Assembly: GCA_030642005.1 (NCBI GenBank) | Contig: DAOWOP010000034.1 | Span: forward strand, 1 to 20,298 | From: Planctomycetales bacterium | GTDB lineage: Bacteria > Planctomycetota > Phycisphaerae > SM23-33 | Direction of reading: 5' to 3' | DNA: 20,298 bases | Shown: piece by piece, positions 7,017-15,079 of the stretch | Layout: each line of letters opens with the position of its first letter | Numbering within the stretch: the first letter of the stretch is position 1 | Position numbers and translations under genes: made by a program | The notes under the pieces: model-generated | Seen by the model: only the letters and a program-made list of their open reading frames with translations | What the model was told of the DNA's origin: nothing | Databases searched by the model: none

Positions 7017-7112
7017 TTAGCAGGGATACAGGGGATGCACGGGATAAGAAGTTAGATAAAGAAAAGAAAGGAAAAAAATCTTTATCCCTTGTATCTCCTG
7101 TATCCCTGCTAA
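7017..7112. repeat. 31-bp inverted repeat built of tandem nonamers, between queE and queD
   Basis: The arms 7017-7047 and 7082-7112 are reverse complements at 28 of 31 positions, with a purine-rich 34-base loop. Each arm is three 9-bp words: AGCAGGGAT, ACAGGGGAT, GCACGGGAT on the left, and AGCAGGGAT, ACAGGAGAT, ACAAGGGAT (read on the minus strand) on the right. It occupies almost all of the gap between queE and queD, and in the mRNA would form a long stem that could lower readthrough into queD or stabilise it. Confidence 0.85.
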
Positions 7113-7126
7113 TGCTTCTTTATGTA

Positions 7127-7771
7127 TCACACGCCTCGCTCGGCCTCGGGCCAGATGATTTTATGCAGTTGCAGCCCAAGCCGCACCTGTAAGCCGTCGG
7201 CGAGTATCCACTCGGCCAGTTCGGCCGGTCTCAATAATCCGGCAGCCGGGGTCATAAACACCGTGCACCGCGAGGTCAAATCGCGGCTTTCGATAAGTTC
7301 GCGGGCGAAATCGTAATCGCTCCGGTCGGCAAGAACGAATTTTATCTCATCTGTCTTTCGCAGGCAATCAAGATTGTCCCGGCGGAGCGAATCGGCCTGC
7401 CCGGAGCCGGGGCATTTAATGTCCACGCATCGCACCACGCGCGTGTCCACGCCGCTGATGTCCAGCGAGCCGTTGGTCTCCAGGAGCGCTTCGCAGCCGG
7501 TGTCGCAGAGTCGGCCAAGCAGTTCCGGCGTGTCGGTCTGCAAGAGCGGCTCACCGCCGGTAACGAGCAGAAGTTTAGCGTCGAGTCGCTGCACCTCGGC
7601 CAGCACCTCATCGACGGTCATTTTCCGCCCTTCGTTATATGCGTAGGTCGTATCGCACCACAAGCAGCGCAGGTTGCATCCGGTGAGGCGGACGATTGTG
7701 CAGGGCCGACCAGCCGAAGCGCCCTCGCCGGAAATCGTGCGGTAAATCTCATTGATAATCAATGAAGGCAT
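7127..7771 (-). CDS. queE: 7-carboxy-7-deazaguanine synthase (QueE), radical SAM
   Basis: QueE rearranges 6-carboxytetrahydropterin, the product of QueD, into 7-carboxy-7-deazaguanine, using S-adenosylmethionine, Mg and a [4Fe-4S] cluster. The 214-residue protein has the cluster motif C32-X3-C36-X2-C39 (GCNLRCLWCDT), the substrate-side motif NEIYRTISGEG at 7-17, LLLVTGGEPLLQ and LLETNGS. It also ends with RLGLQLHKIIWPEA, typical for this family. It is the first gene of the queE-queD-GyrI-like run; queC and queF are not in the window. No ribosome binding site precedes the ATG, and a promoter-like element ends about nine bases upstream, so translation may be near-leaderless. Confidence 0.95.
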   Translation of the reverse strand: MPSLIINEIYRTISGEGASAGRPCTIVRLTGCNLRCLWCDTTYAYNEGRKMTVDEVLAEVQRLDAKLLLVTGGEPLLQTDTPELLGRLCDTGCEALLETNGSLDISGVDTRVVRCVDIKCPGSGQADSLRRDNLDCLRKTDEIKFVLADRSDYDFARELIESRDLTSRCTVFMTPAAGLLRPAELAEWILADGLQVRLGLQLHKIIWPEAERGV

Positions 7772-7779
7772 TATGAGTT

Positions 7780-7807
7780 ATTGTAAATAATCCCGCTATT
7801 CTGTCCG
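7780..7807 (-). promoter_or_regulatory. Candidate promoter for queE-queD
   Basis: On the minus strand, CGGACA (7802-7807) and TACAAT (7780-7785) are separated by 16 bases, a fair -35/-10 pair. Transcription would start around 7773, only ~2 bases before the queE ATG, leaving no room for a preQ1 riboswitch and agreeing with the lack of a ribosome binding site. Weak evidence. Confidence 0.3.
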
Positions 7808-7843
7808 CTTACTGTCGGAACGTTCATCTTTCCCCGATACTAT

Positions 7844-8527
7844 TCAATATTTGTTCAGGGCATCAAGGAATGTTTTAATATCATCTTCACTGCCGCCGCG
7901 ATTGCCGAGCCTGTCGCAGAACCGCCGGACCTGTTTGGGCATGAACCATTTCACAGGCCGGCGGGTTCGGCGCATCCTTGCCAAGTCGAGTATTCCGACG
8001 GCGTCGCCGTTGACGATGAAGTGTTTCGGCGCTATATCGGGCCAGGCCAAGCCGGCGCGGTAGAGTTTTGCGGCGACTTCGCCGGCTGTTCGCATCACGT
8101 CGCGTCGGCGGTCGGCGGGGGTGTCGGCGGAGAGAAATTCGTACATCGGCGCGCCCGGTAACTCCCGCATCACCATCGCCGCCTGCCACGGCATGCCCGC
8201 CCGACAACGCCGGCCCCAGGCAATGACCTCCGGCGCGGCGATTCCCAACTCGGCGACTAATCGAAGTGCGCAGACCTCGTTCACGCACGGCGGCTGGGGA
8301 CGACGCAGGTGCAGCAGGTCCGTAAAGATGTCCTTGATGCTCGTGTAGGCGTCGCGCTTGAGGAAGACAACCTCGCCGTCAGGCAGTTCGATGCGATAAG
8401 TCTGCCCCCTCGTATGCCATGAGACGCACCTTCCAGCCGGACTTTCCATCATCGCCTCAAAGGTGTCGAGTTCGGCGGCGGCGAGAGGCCCTTTCCATTC
8501 ATCTTTGATATAAAGTTCAATCGACAT
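7844..8527 (-). CDS. Lipopolysaccharide kinase-like protein (WaaP/InaA family)
   Basis: The 227-residue protein is a small eukaryotic-like kinase of the Kdo/WaaP family, which phosphorylates sugars of the lipopolysaccharide core at the cytoplasmic face. Key residues are the beta-3 lysine K57 (VVFLKRD), helix-C glutamate E84 (VNEVCALRL), hinge MVMRELPGAPMYEFL, catalytic loop WPDIAPKHFIV with D164 and H169, and the metal-binding ILDLARM with D181. The position of the common catalytic-loop His is Trp162, a variant. AAAGGA before the ATG is a good ribosome binding site. It stands between queE and the RND pump, with its own upstream tandem-repeat block. The substrate is inferred from family only; it could act on another sugar or lipid. 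Confidence 0.8.
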   Translation of the reverse strand: MSIELYIKDEWKGPLAAAELDTFEAMMESPAGRCVSWHTRGQTYRIELPDGEVVFLKRDAYTSIKDIFTDLLHLRRPQPPCVNEVCALRLVAELGIAAPEVIAWGRRCRAGMPWQAAMVMRELPGAPMYEFLSADTPADRRRDVMRTAGEVAAKLYRAGLAWPDIAPKHFIVNGDAVGILDLARMRRTRRPVKWFMPKQVRRFCDRLGNRGGSEDDIKTFLDALNKY

Positions 8528-8544
8528 TGAATCCTTTTGTAGTG

Positions 8545-8634
8545 GTAATCAGTAATCAGTAATTCGTAATTCGTAATTAGTAAAAGAAATCCCCGACGCT
8601 CTGTTACGGATTACCAATTACGAATTACCAATTA
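8545..8634. repeat. Inverted pair of tandem heptamers between kinase and RND genes
   Basis: The left arm is six 7-bp words: GTAATCA twice, GTAATTC twice, GTAATTA, GTAAAAG (8545-8586). The right arm (8603-8634), read on the minus strand, has GTAATTG, GTAATTC, GTAATTG, GTAATCC. A 16-base spacer separates them. The right arm overlaps the stop codon of the RND pump gene. The transcript would form a long AU-rich hairpin at the end of the efflux operon. Confidence 0.85.
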
Positions 8635-11600
8635 CTTTTCTTCCATTGGTTCATCGCGTTTGACGACGTCTTCAGGGCTTGGCCAGACGCCGGTTCGCTG
8701 CCAGCGGAACACTCGGCGGATGTCGTTTCCGATAAGGTACAAACTTGGCACGACCAGCAGCGTCAGCATGGTTGCGAACATCAGGCCGAAGGCGAGCGAC
8801 ACTGCCATTGGTTTGAGGAACTGCGCCTGGAACGACCGCTCGAACAGCAGTGGCGTGATACCCGCGACGGTGGTGATTGTTGTGAGGATAATGGGCCTGA
8901 AGCGTGCGCGTGCGCCTTCGGCGACTGATGCGAACACGCCGGCTCCGGCGCGGACACCACGATTTATCCGGTCTATCAGCACCAGCGAATCGTTGACCAC
9001 AATCCCCGCCAGCGCCACCATTCCGAACACGCTCAGCAGCGTTACGTCGAATCCGAGCAGCCAGTGCCCGACGACCGCGCCGACCAATCCGAACGGAATC
9101 GCTATCATTATAATAATCGGCTGGATGTAACTGCGGAACATCGCCGCCAGTATCGTATAAATCGCCATCAGCGATATTGGGACCCATATCCGCAGGGCGT
9201 CGAACGTTTCGGCCATTTGGTAACTCTGACCGCGTTTTTCAATCTTCAGTTCCGGATATTTCTTCTCCAGTTCCGCGAAGAACCCGTTTTCGTCTGAAAG
9301 TTCGTCGATGATTTTTTTTACGTTTGCGGTTTTTTCGTCTATGTCCGCCGAGACGGTAACCACGCTGTTTCGTCCGACCCGCCGCAGCGTGGTGTATCCG
9401 CGTTCCATAACGACGTCGGCGACGATGCCGAACGGTAATTCGTCTCCGTCAGGGGTTCGGACACGCATGTTCTCGACGTCGCCGAGGCTCCGTCGTTGCG
9501 AGGCGGGGTAACGGACCATCACTTTGATCTCGTCCCGACCACGCTGAATTTTGACGCTCTCGTTACCGTAGAATGCGTCGCCGAGTTGTGCCGAAAGCAT
9601 GTCAAGCGTGATACCGAGGTTTTCAGCGCCCGGTTTGAGGCGTACGATTTTCATCTCCATATTTCCAGGAACCGCGTCGTCGCTGATGTCGCTGACGCCG
9701 GTGAATTCGCCAAGGCGGTCATTGAGGCGATCGACAGCGGGTTTGAGGTAATCGGTGTTTGGTCCCATCAGGCGGATTTCAAACGCCGCTCCGCCGGGCC
9801 CGCCGCGGAACGAGCCGAAATTGTGGCTGACGGCGTCGGGGATCGGTCCTGTGTTCTTCCGCCACATCTGGATTATCTGTTCGCTGGTAAAAGACCGCCC
9901 CCGGTGCTCGGTCGGCGAGAGTTCGACGATTACCTGACAGAGATGCGCCCCCTTCGAACCTCTGCCGCTATGCCTGCCGTGCTGTCCCAGCAGCGAATAG
10001 ACGTGTCGGATAATCGGTTTTCCGTCTTCGCCTTTTACCTGTTCGTTGATGCGTTTCACAGCGGCGGTTACCTGGCGGGCGACCTGCCTGGTCCGCTCGA
10101 ACGGCGTACCCGTCTGCAGCGTGATGCGGGCGCGAATCATATCGCTGTCAACGTCCTTCGGCATTGTAATGAAGGGAATAAACCCCGCCTGCTGAGCGCC
10201 CACCGTAAGCGTCAGCACGCCCAGGGCCAACGCAAGGGTTATGTATCGATACCGGGTAGCCAGTCGATAGGCCCGCATGAACGGCACGTCGATGAACCAG
10301 CGTATAGCGCCGTCGATACGAGCGCGGATTGTATCGGCCAGGCGGGTCGGCTGCCCGATATGTTCGTGATGACGCCGCCGTGCACGCAGGCTGTGGGCAA
10401 GGTGAGGCGGTAGTATCAGGACGCACTCGATAAGCGAGAACGCCAGCGCCAATATCACAACGATCGGAAAGACCTGAATGAATTTCCCCATGACGCCCGG
10501 AATGAACAGCATCGGGACAAACGCAATCCACGTTGTCATCACAGCCGCCACTACCGGCATCAGCACGCGACGGGTTCCGTTAACGGCTGCCAGACGGGGC
10601 GCCTCGCCGCGCTCCACGCCGGAATAGACATTCTCGCCGACGACTATCGCGTCATCGACGATTAACCCCAGCGCCATTATCAGCGCGAACATGCTCATCA
10701 TGTTCAGCGTCTGACCAAACATGTTCAGTACGAAAATCGTCCCCAGCAGAGAAACGGGGATACCCATCGCCACCCACACCGACAGGCGGGCGCTCAGGAA
10801 CAACCACAAAATAAGGAACACCAGCACCAGCCCCCACAGACCGTTGCGAACGAGCATGTCGAGGCGGTCCTGGATAGGTTTGGATAAGTCCGACCATGTA
10901 TCCAGCATAATACCATCGGGAAGTTCGCTCTTCTTGCGTTCAACGTATCTGCGAACCGCTTCGGCGATTTTGATACTGTCCTCATCGCCGGTCTTATAAA
11001 CGCTGATCATGACGGCTTTCCTGCCGTTGAAAAGCCCGCCGACATCAACGTCCTCGAAACCTTCTCTGACTTCAGCAATATCGCCGAGCCGGACGACCGC
11101 GCCGTCCGGCTGAGAGAGCAGAACGATCTTCTTATACTCCTCGGCGGTGTCCTTCTGGGCGGCAACGCGGATGGTAAGTTCGCCGCTGCGGGTTTTGACG
11201 CTTCCGACAGGCAGATCGAAACTGCTTTGACGAATTGCACGGGCGACCTGGGCGAGTGTAAGTGCGTAACGGCGAAGGTCCTGCTCCGAAATCTCCACGA
11301 CAATCTCGTAGTCCCGCACGCCCAGGATGTTCACCTGGGAGATTTCCGGAAGGTCATTAATCTCATCGCGGATGTCTTCAGCCAGTTCTTTGAGCGTATG
11401 CTCCTCCGAAATATCCGGCAAACGCCCCTTCTCGTTGCCACCGATGCCCAAAGCCACGTTAATCACATGTATTTGCACCGTTACTTCCGCGACAACGGGG
11501 TCTTCGGCGCCCTTGAAGTCGATTTTATCGACCTCGCTCTTGACGTCATCGAGCACCTTGCGGACGTCTGCGCCGGTTTTCAGTTCCAGAAGGATCGATC

Positions 11601-11886
11601 CGACGCCTTCGTTACTGGTGGAGGAAACCTCTTTGATCCCGTCCACACCATAGAGGCTGTCTTCGACCTTCAGGCAGATGCCTTTTTCGATATCGGCTGG
11701 ACCCGCGCCGGGATAGGGAACCGCAACGGTTATGTAATTTACGTCGAATTCGGGGAACATCTCGCGGGGGATGAGGAAACTCGCCGTCAGGCCGCCGCCA
11801 AGAATCAGCAGCATAAGCATGTTACCGGCGACCGGATTCAGCACCATTCGGCGGATTACACTCACAATCGCGCTCCTGTTCCGCAT
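8632..11886 (-). CDS. RND-family multidrug efflux transporter (AcrB/HAE1 type)
   Basis: This is the inner-membrane proton-driven pump of a tripartite efflux system. The 1084-residue length and double-repeat layout (12 membrane segments, two large periplasmic loops) fit the HAE1 family. The N-terminus has NPVAGNMLMLLILGGGLTAS and then FPEFDVNYITVAVPYPGAGP. The proton-relay pair is D411-D412 in MALGLIVDDAIVVGENVY. The matching second-half motif is FGMVALAGIVVNDSLVLIDR. Substrates cannot be read from sequence. The matching adaptor gene lies upstream on the same strand, but 472 bp away, with a nested repeat region between them. No outer-membrane TolC-like gene is in the window. Its last codon overlaps a heptamer repeat. 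Confidence 0.93.
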   Translation of the reverse strand: MRNRSAIVSVIRRMVLNPVAGNMLMLLILGGGLTASFLIPREMFPEFDVNYITVAVPYPGAGPADIEKGICLKVEDSLYGVDGIKEVSSTSNEGVGSILLELKTGADVRKVLDDVKSEVDKIDFKGAEDPVVAEVTVQIHVINVALGIGGNEKGRLPDISEEHTLKELAEDIRDEINDLPEISQVNILGVRDYEIVVEISEQDLRRYALTLAQVARAIRQSSFDLPVGSVKTRSGELTIRVAAQKDTAEEYKKIVLLSQPDGAVVRLGDIAEVREGFEDVDVGGLFNGRKAVMISVYKTGDEDSIKIAEAVRRYVERKKSELPDGIMLDTWSDLSKPIQDRLDMLVRNGLWGLVLVFLILWLFLSARLSVWVAMGIPVSLLGTIFVLNMFGQTLNMMSMFALIMALGLIVDDAIVVGENVYSGVERGEAPRLAAVNGTRRVLMPVVAAVMTTWIAFVPMLFIPGVMGKFIQVFPIVVILALAFSLIECVLILPPHLAHSLRARRRHHEHIGQPTRLADTIRARIDGAIRWFIDVPFMRAYRLATRYRYITLALALGVLTLTVGAQQAGFIPFITMPKDVDSDMIRARITLQTGTPFERTRQVARQVTAAVKRINEQVKGEDGKPIIRHVYSLLGQHGRHSGRGSKGAHLCQVIVELSPTEHRGRSFTSEQIIQMWRKNTGPIPDAVSHNFGSFRGGPGGAAFEIRLMGPNTDYLKPAVDRLNDRLGEFTGVSDISDDAVPGNMEMKIVRLKPGAENLGITLDMLSAQLGDAFYGNESVKIQRGRDEIKVMVRYPASQRRSLGDVENMRVRTPDGDELPFGIVADVVMERGYTTLRRVGRNSVVTVSADIDEKTANVKKIIDELSDENGFFAELEKKYPELKIEKRGQSYQMAETFDALRIWVPISLMAIYTILAAMFRSYIQPIIIMIAIPFGLVGAVVGHWLLGFDVTLLSVFGMVALAGIVVNDSLVLIDRINRGVRAGAGVFASVAEGARARFRPIILTTITTVAGITPLLFERSFQAQFLKPMAVSLAFGLMFATMLTLLVVPSLYLIGNDIRRVFRWQRTGVWPSPEDVVKRDEPMEEK

Positions 11887-11895
11887 TTTTCATTC

Positions 11896-12342
11896 ACCGC
11901 AGAGAACGCAGAGAACGCAGAGATTTTAAAAATGTATTTCATTGTTTTTCAAAAGTTACTGTGGTTCACCACAAACCTGCCCCATGGGGGTAATTGTATC
12001 CAGGTTATCATAAATCTCAAAAAACAGAGCGTCATTTTGTTCTTCAGCCCGTTAGGGCGAGAGATTTGTAGCCCGGCTTGCCAGGGCGACGCCGTAGCAA
12101 GTCCGGTCCGTAAGGGCCGGGAAATAATCGGCAGCCTCTTCGGTTCAGCCCCGGCAGGGGCGGCACAATGACTTGCGAACCTATCTGCCGCCCCTGCCGG
12201 GGCTTACAGTTTATTGGACGGCCCCGAATCCCCGCCCTCACGGGCGGGGCTACAAATCTTTCGCCCTCCGGGCTATTACAAAATCGGTCAGTTTGAGTTC
12301 TTTTAAAATAAATATCTCTGCGTTCTCTGTGTCCTCTGTGGT
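11896..12342. repeat. Nested inverted-repeat region inside the efflux operon
   Basis: This fills the gap 11887-12358, which has no gene. The outermost arms are tandem nonamers: ACCGCAGAG, AACGCAGAG twice (11896-11922), and on the other side, inverted, ACCACAGAG, GACACAGAG, AACGCAGAG (12316-12342). Inside, 12046-12074 (AGCCCGTTAGGGCGAGAG, then ATTTGTAGCCC) is nearly the reverse complement of 12247-12274. At the centre 12147-12165 pairs perfectly over 19 bp with 12186-12204 (AGCCCCGGCAGGGGCGGCA), loop 20. Further small GC hairpins lie between. It could be a MITE-like element or piled-up REP units. No transposase is present. Confidence 0.8.
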
Positions 12343-12358
12343 TAACGAAAAATCCGGG

Positions 12359-13708
12359 CTATGACCCTGCATTCGCCGCTTTTTCCGGTTTTGTCGTTGC
12401 GGACGAGGCTTTCGGCGTCTTGCCGACGGGCTTGATTTTCATTCCGATTACCGGTTTGACGATAGCGCCTGTTACTACCCTGTCGCCGTCGCTGATGCCG
12501 CCGCCCGGAAGGATTAACACCTCTTTACCGGTGTAACGCGCGACCTTGACGGGTTTGCTCCTCAACCGGCCTGCGACGACTACGTACACGCTGCCGTCAG
12601 GCAGGATCGCTCCGCGCGGAAGAACATACACCTTCGGTATTGTTTTACCGACGATAACAGCCTTGCAGAACATATTCGCTTTGAGCATCTCTTTGGCGTT
12701 ACCGGGTGGGGGGTTTTGCACACGTATCACAAGCGTGGCGGTTCGCGTTTTCGCTTCGAGTCCGGCTTCGATGCGGTCGAGGTACCCGGACCAGGTAACG
12801 CTGTCGGACTGCTGCCATTTCACCAGGGCCTTGATATGATCGAACTTCTCGGCTGTGGCGTCGCGGTTATCAATGCCCAAAAGCCAGTTCAACTCGGTCG
12901 CGGGAACCGAGATCGGCAATTCCATAATGCCGCTACCGTAGATTTCGCCGCAGTTTCCGCCGGCCTGAACCAACTGACCGACCTCGACCCGGCAATTCAG
13001 CACTCGTCCGCTGACGCCGCTTGTGATTGTGCACCGCCCAAGATTGACCCTGGCCTGGGCTGACTCCACCCCGGCCGAAGCGAGTTCAGCGGCAAGTTGC
13101 CTGCGTTGAGGCCCGATTAACGCCAACTGGCTGAGGATGCCCTGGAGTTGCCTTTGCCGTCCCAGCAGCGTCTCGCGCGCAAGATCGACTTCGTTTTCGC
13201 TGCCTGCCTTAATCTCCAGCAGTCTTTTGACCTTCCGGAGTTGCTCGTCGGCGAGTTTCACCAGGCCGGTTTCGATCCTTTCCGATTCGGTGAGGTTCTT
13301 TTGCTCCTGTTCAAGCCGGTCAATTTGTGCCTTGAGCAGGTCGATTCGACTCTCGGCCCGTCGGACGGCCAGGTCGTAATCCGTCCGGTCGATGCCGAAT
13401 AGTACGTCGCCCTTACGGACGTATTTGCCGGAGAGGAAGTTGTCGGCCTTGGCGACGACAATGCCCGTTACCTGCGGCGTGATTGTCAGTTGGACGTGCG
13501 GGCGAGCCGAGCCGTAGCCGATAATCTCGACGCTCCGCTCCAATGCCGGTTTAATCGGCGGGGCGAGGACTTTGGGGATAACTTTGGGACGCACGCGCCG
13601 GGCGGGCTGGCGGCTGTACGCCAGCAGCAGCCACACCGCTGAACCCGCCACAGCCAGGACCAATATCGACAGCACAATGTTCAGAAGTATTCGAGGCTTC
13701 ATCTTCAT
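12359..13708 (-). CDS. Periplasmic adaptor of the RND pump (HlyD/AcrA-type membrane fusion protein)
   Basis: This is the membrane-fusion subunit that links the RND pump to an outer-membrane channel. The reading frame is open to 14032, but the first ~108 codons look unlike protein and overlap the next gene; ATG 13708 (MKMKPRILLNIVLSILVLAV) begins a normal signal anchor, so I start there (449 residues; ATG 13702 is possible). Order: N-terminal membrane anchor ~8-25, beta-barrel/lipoyl half (VEIIGYGSARPHVQLTITPQVTG), a long coiled coil (about residues 105-210, RAESRIDLLKAQIDRLEQEQ), second lipoyl half (SGVSGRVLNCRVEVGQLV), beta-barrel, and a membrane-proximal domain ending in a flexible Lys/Ala/Thr-rich tail. 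It is upstream of the pump gene, as expected for the pair. Confidence 0.88.
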   Translation of the reverse strand: MKMKPRILLNIVLSILVLAVAGSAVWLLLAYSRQPARRVRPKVIPKVLAPPIKPALERSVEIIGYGSARPHVQLTITPQVTGIVVAKADNFLSGKYVRKGDVLFGIDRTDYDLAVRRAESRIDLLKAQIDRLEQEQKNLTESERIETGLVKLADEQLRKVKRLLEIKAGSENEVDLARETLLGRQRQLQGILSQLALIGPQRRQLAAELASAGVESAQARVNLGRCTITSGVSGRVLNCRVEVGQLVQAGGNCGEIYGSGIMELPISVPATELNWLLGIDNRDATAEKFDHIKALVKWQQSDSVTWSGYLDRIEAGLEAKTRTATLVIRVQNPPPGNAKEMLKANMFCKAVIVGKTIPKVYVLPRGAILPDGSVYVVVAGRLRSKPVKVARYTGKEVLILPGGGISDGDRVVTGAIVKPVIGMKIKPVGKTPKASSATTKPEKAANAGS

Positions 13709-13754
13709 GGTAACTACTCTGAAACAACACAAACCGTTCACGGCACAGTTATAA

Positions 13755-13805
13755 TAGCCCAAACTCCACCCGGTTGCACGCCGGACCGGCTTCCTCTCCG
13801 GGCTA
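13755..13805. repeat. REP-like palindrome overlapping a stop codon
   Basis: TAGCCC (13755-13760) pairs with GGGCTA (13800-13805), and inside CCGGT pairs with ACCGG. The right arm contains the TAG stop codon of the gene at 13803-14255. It resembles the TAGCCC..GGGCTA ends of the block at 12046-12274. It may attenuate transcription between that gene and the adaptor gene. Confidence 0.5.
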
Positions 13806-14255
13806 CTTTCTTTCTGCTTTGATATATATTTTTTTCGGAGCCTTTTTGAAATATTTGAAGAGAGCGGGGCACAGCCACCCTTCCGAATCAAACTCTTCAG
13901 AATAGTACCAGTTTCCGCCGTCTTGCTCCCGTCGCCAAATGAGTTTCGTTGTGTGCCCCGGAAATGGCTTGCTTGAAAAGAGGAGTCGGAATCCTTTGTC
14001 GGCGTCGGGTATGTCCTCGACGAGTTTGTCAATCAGTTGAGGGATTCCCGCAACGAAAGGCTCTCTGACAAGACCTGCGCCAGGATCATCGAAAACCCAG
14101 GTCCCCCCATACCGATAGGGCGAGATAATGAATATGACGTTGTCTTGCTTGCCCACCGGATAAAACTTGCAGGCAAGGACAGCCAGCGCCCCGACCCCAA
14201 GCGCGACCAGGACCATCTTGCGCATGCTGAACAACTTTTGTCGTTGCGGTGGCAT
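13803..14255 (-). CDS. Uncharacterised membrane-anchored or exported protein with GTWVFDD motif
   Basis: The 150-residue protein has an N-terminal hydrophobic segment (MVLVALGVGALAVLACKFY, ~residues 14-32) that is a signal anchor or a weak lipoprotein signal (VLAC is not an ideal lipobox). The rest, from YRYGGTWVFDDPGAGLVREP followed by FVAGIPQLIDKLV, then FRLLFSSKPFPGHTTKL and DGGNWYYSEEFDSEGWLCPA, is one compact domain. I recall similar conserved hypothetical proteins (a DUF6717-like family) but cannot confirm the name. Start uncertain: 14255, or ATG 14225 nearer the hydrophobic core; neither has a clear ribosome binding site. It lies 89 bases after the cyclophilin gene and 94 before the adaptor gene on the same strand. 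Function unknown. Confidence 0.6.
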   Translation of the reverse strand: MPPQRQKLFSMRKMVLVALGVGALAVLACKFYPVGKQDNVIFIISPYRYGGTWVFDDPGAGLVREPFVAGIPQLIDKLVEDIPDADKGFRLLFSSKPFPGHTTKLIWRREQDGGNWYYSEEFDSEGWLCPALFKYFKKAPKKIYIKAERK

Positions 14256-14344
14256 GATTCGTCGCTACCTAAAATCCAGTCGCCAGGCCGCGCCGCGGGG
14301 GCAACGGCCAAACCTGCAAGCCACAGGCTGAAGGACTGTCGGGG

Positions 14345-15010
14345 TTATTCCGCTCGGCGGATGCTCTTGATTACGACCTGTTCGACGGGGACGTTCTGAT
14401 GCTGGCCTGCGTTGCCGGTTTTGACGGCGGCGATCTTATCGACCACGTCCATACCCTCGATAACCCTGCCGAAGGCGCAGTACCCGAAGCCGCGGGCGGT
14501 CTTGTCGGTGTGGTTGAGGAATTCGTTATTGGCGAGGTTGACGAAGAACTGGGCAGTGGCGCTGTGGACATCGGATGTCCGCGCCATCGCCAGCGTGCCG
14601 CGGGCGTTGGGCTTATCGGCTGAAGCCTCGTTCTTAATCGGTTCGTGCGTTGGCTTCTGCTGCATGTCCGGCGTGAACCCGCCGCCCTGGATCATGAACC
14701 CGGCGATGACGCGGTGGAAGATCAGACCGTCGTAGTATTTCTCATCGACGTAGTGCAGGAAATTCGCCGCGGTTTCGGGGGCCTTGTCGGCCCAAAGTTC
14801 GGCCTTGATCACGCCCATGGACGTCTCGATTATCACGACGGGGTTCTTTGCGGCACTGGTGTCGTTTTCTTTCACAGTTTTCTCCGTTGTTTCGGGTTTG
14901 GGTTTGGTGACGGGTGTTTTATTCGTCTCGCTGTGGGCCGAACAGCCCGCCAACGCCACGATCCCAGCCGCCATCGTCAACACAACAGCGATTTGCAGTG
15001 TCCGATTCAT
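14345..15010 (-). CDS. Cyclophilin-type peptidyl-prolyl isomerase, lipoprotein
   Basis: The enzyme catalyses cis-trans isomerisation of proline bonds during folding of exported proteins. The N-terminus is a lipoprotein signal with lipobox LAGC (C23), followed by a charged Thr/Lys linker to about residue 50; the protein is therefore attached to a membrane on the periplasmic side. The cyclophilin domain (~52-218) shows VVIIETSMGVIKAELW, APETAANFLHYV, FHRVIAGFMIQGGG, ARGTLAMART, ATAQFFVNL and FGYCAFGRVIEGMDVVDKI, so the FHRV and QGG catalytic-face motifs are intact. AGGAGA stands nine bases before the ATG. It is the first gene of a minus-strand run and diverges from the secreted protein gene at 15223. 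Confidence 0.92.
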   Translation of the reverse strand: MNRTLQIAVVLTMAAGIVALAGCSAHSETNKTPVTKPKPETTEKTVKENDTSAAKNPVVIIETSMGVIKAELWADKAPETAANFLHYVDEKYYDGLIFHRVIAGFMIQGGGFTPDMQQKPTHEPIKNEASADKPNARGTLAMARTSDVHSATAQFFVNLANNEFLNHTDKTARGFGYCAFGRVIEGMDVVDKIAAVKTGNAGQHQNVPVEQVVIKSIRRAE

Positions 15011-15050
15011 GTTCTTTTCTCCTGTTATCCGGTATCGGCGAATGATAAAG

Positions 15051-15079
15051 ATTATGCTTCTTCATGCCCGGTAAAGCAA
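15051..15079 (-). promoter_or_regulatory. Candidate promoter of the cyclophilin gene
   Basis: On the minus strand TTGCTT (15074-15079) and CATAAT (15051-15056) are 17 bases apart, in the intergenic stretch between divergent genes. The -10 is good and the -35 only fair. A GC-rich hairpin overlaps the -35. Confidence 0.35.

Noticed and set aside
7772..7843. preQ1 riboswitch upstream of queE
   Set aside because: The 72-base gap shows no preQ1 aptamer pattern that I can recognise, and the promoter candidate lies almost at the start codon.
9496..10413. 305-codon plus-strand frame inside the RND pump gene
   Set aside because: It is antisense to a clearly conserved transporter, and no domain is visible.
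13709..14032. N-terminal extension of the efflux adaptor frame
   Set aside because: The extra 108 codons overlap the gene at 13803-14255, look non-protein-like and precede a normal signal anchor at 13708.
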